DNA of 6,199 nucleotides, taken from positions 1 to 6,199 of the forward strand of contig JAHIJU010000480.1 of NCBI GenBank assembly GCA_018898235.1, written 5' to 3'. Each line of letters begins with the position of its first letter. Position 1 is the first letter of the stretch. The notes beneath the pieces were generated by a model. It was not told the origin of the DNA, did not search any database, and saw nothing but the letters and a program-made list of their open reading frames with translations. Below are positions 5,015 through 6,199 of the stretch, one piece after another. This DNA is from Actinomycetota bacterium. Lineage in GTDB: Bacteria > Actinomycetota > Actinomycetes > Actinomycetales > Cellulomonadaceae. The position numbers and the translations under genes are program-made.

Positions 5015-5745
5015 TCCACCGCAGGCTCGCCCGCCTTCGCGACGACAGCGGGACCAGCCTCGTCGAGCTGCTCGTCACGATGATCGTGGCAGCCGTGGTG
5101 CTGGCTGCCACGGTTGCGATGAGCAGCGGGCTGCAGCGCACGGCTGCCCAGGTGGTGGTCCGCCAGGACCAGACCGACGTCGGGCGCCAGGCGGCCGACC
5201 GGATCAGCGCGATGCTGCGCTCAGCCGCGGCGCCCAGCCAGCTCTCGAAGTCGTGCACGACCGGGTGCGGTGCGGTGCCAGCAGCCTTCCTCAGCGCCTC
5301 CGGCACCTCGATGTCGTTCATCTCCAACTTCGGCAACCCCGACGGCACCAACGGTCCCATCAAGGTCAGCTACTCGGTCCCGGCCACGGGCGCCTCGGCC
5401 GGCCACATCGTCGAGACCGTCCAGAAGGCAAGCCTGAGCGGGACGTTCAACTACTCGTTCTGTGACACAGCGAGCGCGACCTGCCGGTCGACGACGGTCA
5501 CCACCAGGGATCTGACCCCCGCGTCCACCGTCGCGACGGCCCCCGCCGTCTTCGGCTACGTCGACTCGACCGGGAACCAGCTGCAGGCGGGTGGTGGCTC
5601 GCTGACTGCGACCGAGCTGCCCGGCGTCATGGTGGTCGACCTCAGGCTCTCGGTCCAGGGCGCGGCCGCGACGCGGGCGAAGCCGACGACGTTCATCGGG
5701 CGCGTCGACCTGCCGAACCAGCAGACCGTCCTGTCACCACGATGA
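5011..5745 (+). CDS. PilW/GspJ-like minor prepilin
   Basis: A 244-residue prepilin. The leader ends RDDSG and is followed by TSLVELLVTMIVAAVVLAAT: cleavage after G14, with E19 as Glu5. The residue after the cut is Thr rather than the usual Phe or Met. The hydrophobic helix (15-37) runs into an amphipathic continuation (VVVRQDQTDVGRQAADRISA, 48-67), which is the PilW/GspJ pattern. The globular part has four cysteines, C82, C86, C151 and C158, in two closely spaced pairs, plus a C-terminal stretch TFIGRVDLPNQ like the last strand of such proteins. GTG 5011 overlaps the previous stop as GTGA, so translation is probably coupled; only a weak GGTGA (5002-5006) precedes it. The frame stays open far upstream inside the previous gene, but that part has no pilin-like sequence. 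GspJ-like identity rests on gene order and length as well as the N-terminus. Confidence 0.85.
   Translation: MIHRRLARLRDDSGTSLVELLVTMIVAAVVLAATVAMSSGLQRTAAQVVVRQDQTDVGRQAADRISAMLRSAAAPSQLSKSCTTGCGAVPAAFLSASGTSMSFISNFGNPDGTNGPIKVSYSVPATGASAGHIVETVQKASLSGTFNYSFCDTASATCRSTTVTTRDLTPASTVATAPAVFGYVDSTGNQLQAGGGSLTATELPGVMVVDLRLSVQGAAATRAKPTTFIGRVDLPNQQTVLSPR
5059..5076 (+). repeat. 18-base identity shared by pilA and the PilW-like gene (copy 2)
   Basis: This is the second exact copy of the LVELLV-encoding segment found at 2952-2969. The surrounding bases diverge at once on the 5' side and after 18 bases on the 3' side. Confidence 0.6.
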
Positions 5746-5746
5746 T

Positions 5747-5752
5747 GAGGAG
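5747..5752 (+). promoter_or_regulatory. Shine-Dalgarno deciding the PilX-like start
   Basis: GAGGAG lies 7 bases before ATG 5760. In-frame ATGs at 5742 and 5745 overlap the preceding stop but lie upstream of this site and have no Shine-Dalgarno of their own, so 5760 is preferred. Confidence 0.7.
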
Positions 5753-5759
5753 CACCCGG

Positions 5760-6199
5760 ATGAGCTGCCAGGGAGTGCTGCGCCGCCTGCGCGGTCGGGA
5801 CGAGGGCTCGACGCTCGTCATGGTGGTCGGCACCATGGTCGTCCTCTCTCTCGTGCTCCTCACCACGTTGGGCTATGTGGTCCGGTCCCAGAAGTTCGCC
5901 CGGAACGACCAGGACCAGGCGTCGGCGATGAGCGCCGCGCAGTCGGGGGTCGAGGAGCTGCTGTCCCGGCTCAACGGGGACTCGACGTACGGTGCCACCC
6001 TTGACTGCGCAAACACCGCACTGCAGGGTCCGCAGGTGAGCGGCGGAGGGGCCTGCGGCTGGGGTTCCACCACGGCGGTGGGGTGGGTGACGGTGGTACC
6101 CGGGGTGACCGACCCGAAGGCGGCCGCGTTCCACTACTCGCTGGACATGTCCAACCAGTTGTCCGGGCGCGTCACCGTGACGTCCACCGGGCGGGCCAA
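5760..6199 (+). CDS. PilX/GspK-like pilus assembly protein, N-terminal part (3' truncated by window)
   Basis: The first 146 codons are open to the right edge with no stop. The N-terminus has a basic leader (LRRLRGRDEG) followed by STLVMVVGTMVVLSLVLLTT, a hydrophobic helix (about 18-40). The segment SAMSAAQSGVEELLSRLNG (55-73) then matches the pattern after the PilX N-terminal domain, where an AA..G...A/E helix follows. If cut after G16, the fifth mature residue is M21, not Glu. Loss of Glu5 is known for GspK and typical of PilX-family proteins, so this supports the assignment rather than arguing against a pilin. C83 and C99 could form a disulfide in the globular part. It would act in the inner membrane and then at the pilus tip with the two preceding products. 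It begins 14 bases after the previous stop. Starts at 5742 or 5745 would lengthen the leader by 5-6 residues. The missing C-terminus prevents a length check. Confidence 0.8.
   Translation, partial: MSCQGVLRRLRGRDEGSTLVMVVGTMVVLSLVLLTTLGYVVRSQKFARNDQDQASAMSAAQSGVEELLSRLNGDSTYGATLDCANTALQGPQVSGGGACGWGSTTAVGWVTVVPGVTDPKAAAFHYSLDMSNQLSGRVTVTSTGRA

Noticed and set aside
6045..6105. G-rich stretch in the PilX-like gene, possible G-quadruplex
   Set aside because: Two of the gaps between G-runs are about 14-15 bases, too long for a convincing quadruplex, and Gly/Val/Trp codons explain the composition.
1..6199. tRNA, rRNA, CRISPR arrays, insertion sequences, attachment sites
   Set aside because: I looked for cloverleaf-like segments, regularly spaced repeats, transposase-like frames and terminal inverted repeats, and saw none; the window is almost fully occupied by pilus genes.

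Overview
The window reads as one strand of a type IV pilus (T4P) operon from a high-GC Gram-positive bacterium, most likely an actinobacterium. The base composition is strongly GC-rich, codon third positions are almost all G or C, and long spurious open frames run antisense to the real genes. The motor-plus-pilin set fits the T4P clusters known in Actinobacteria. The sequence alone does not name a genus. All seven genes supported here are on the + strand; nothing convincing is on the - strand.

Layout. Bases 1-298 hold the C-terminal end of a PilB/GspE-type extension ATPase. It overlaps by 4 bases (ATGA) with pilT (295-1506), the retraction ATPase. pilT overlaps by 1 base (TGATG) with pilC (1506-2735), the inner-membrane platform protein. 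A 165-base gap (2736-2900) follows, holding an imperfect inverted repeat and only a weak promoter candidate. Then comes pilA (2901-3323), a small major-type prepilin. The 92-base gap after pilA (3324-3415) holds a strong GC-rich hairpin without a T-tract. Downstream is a minor-pilin block: an unusually large PilV/GspI-like prepilin with a multi-domain C-terminal part (3416-5014), a PilW/GspJ-like prepilin (5011-5745, GTGA overlap) and the first 146 codons of a PilX/GspK-like protein (5760-6199, running off the window).

How they work together. PilB and PilT drive extension and retraction through PilC. PilA is the probable bulk subunit. The I-J-K-like trio in this gene order is the set that, in the related type II secretion and T4P systems, forms the priming tip complex. 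The last member lacks the conserved Glu5, as GspK and PilX proteins do. The 532-residue PilV-like protein carries several predicted beta-rich modules and six cysteines, which suggests an exposed tip or adhesive function; that is inference.

The most notable non-coding signal is between pilA and the minor pilins. The 3' arm of the post-pilA hairpin (3370-3380) is also perfectly complementary, over 11 bases, to a segment just inside the next gene (3434-3444). In addition, the next gene's Shine-Dalgarno can pair over 7 bases with 3445-3451. This could set the ratio of major to minor pilins, but in such GC-rich DNA it needs testing.
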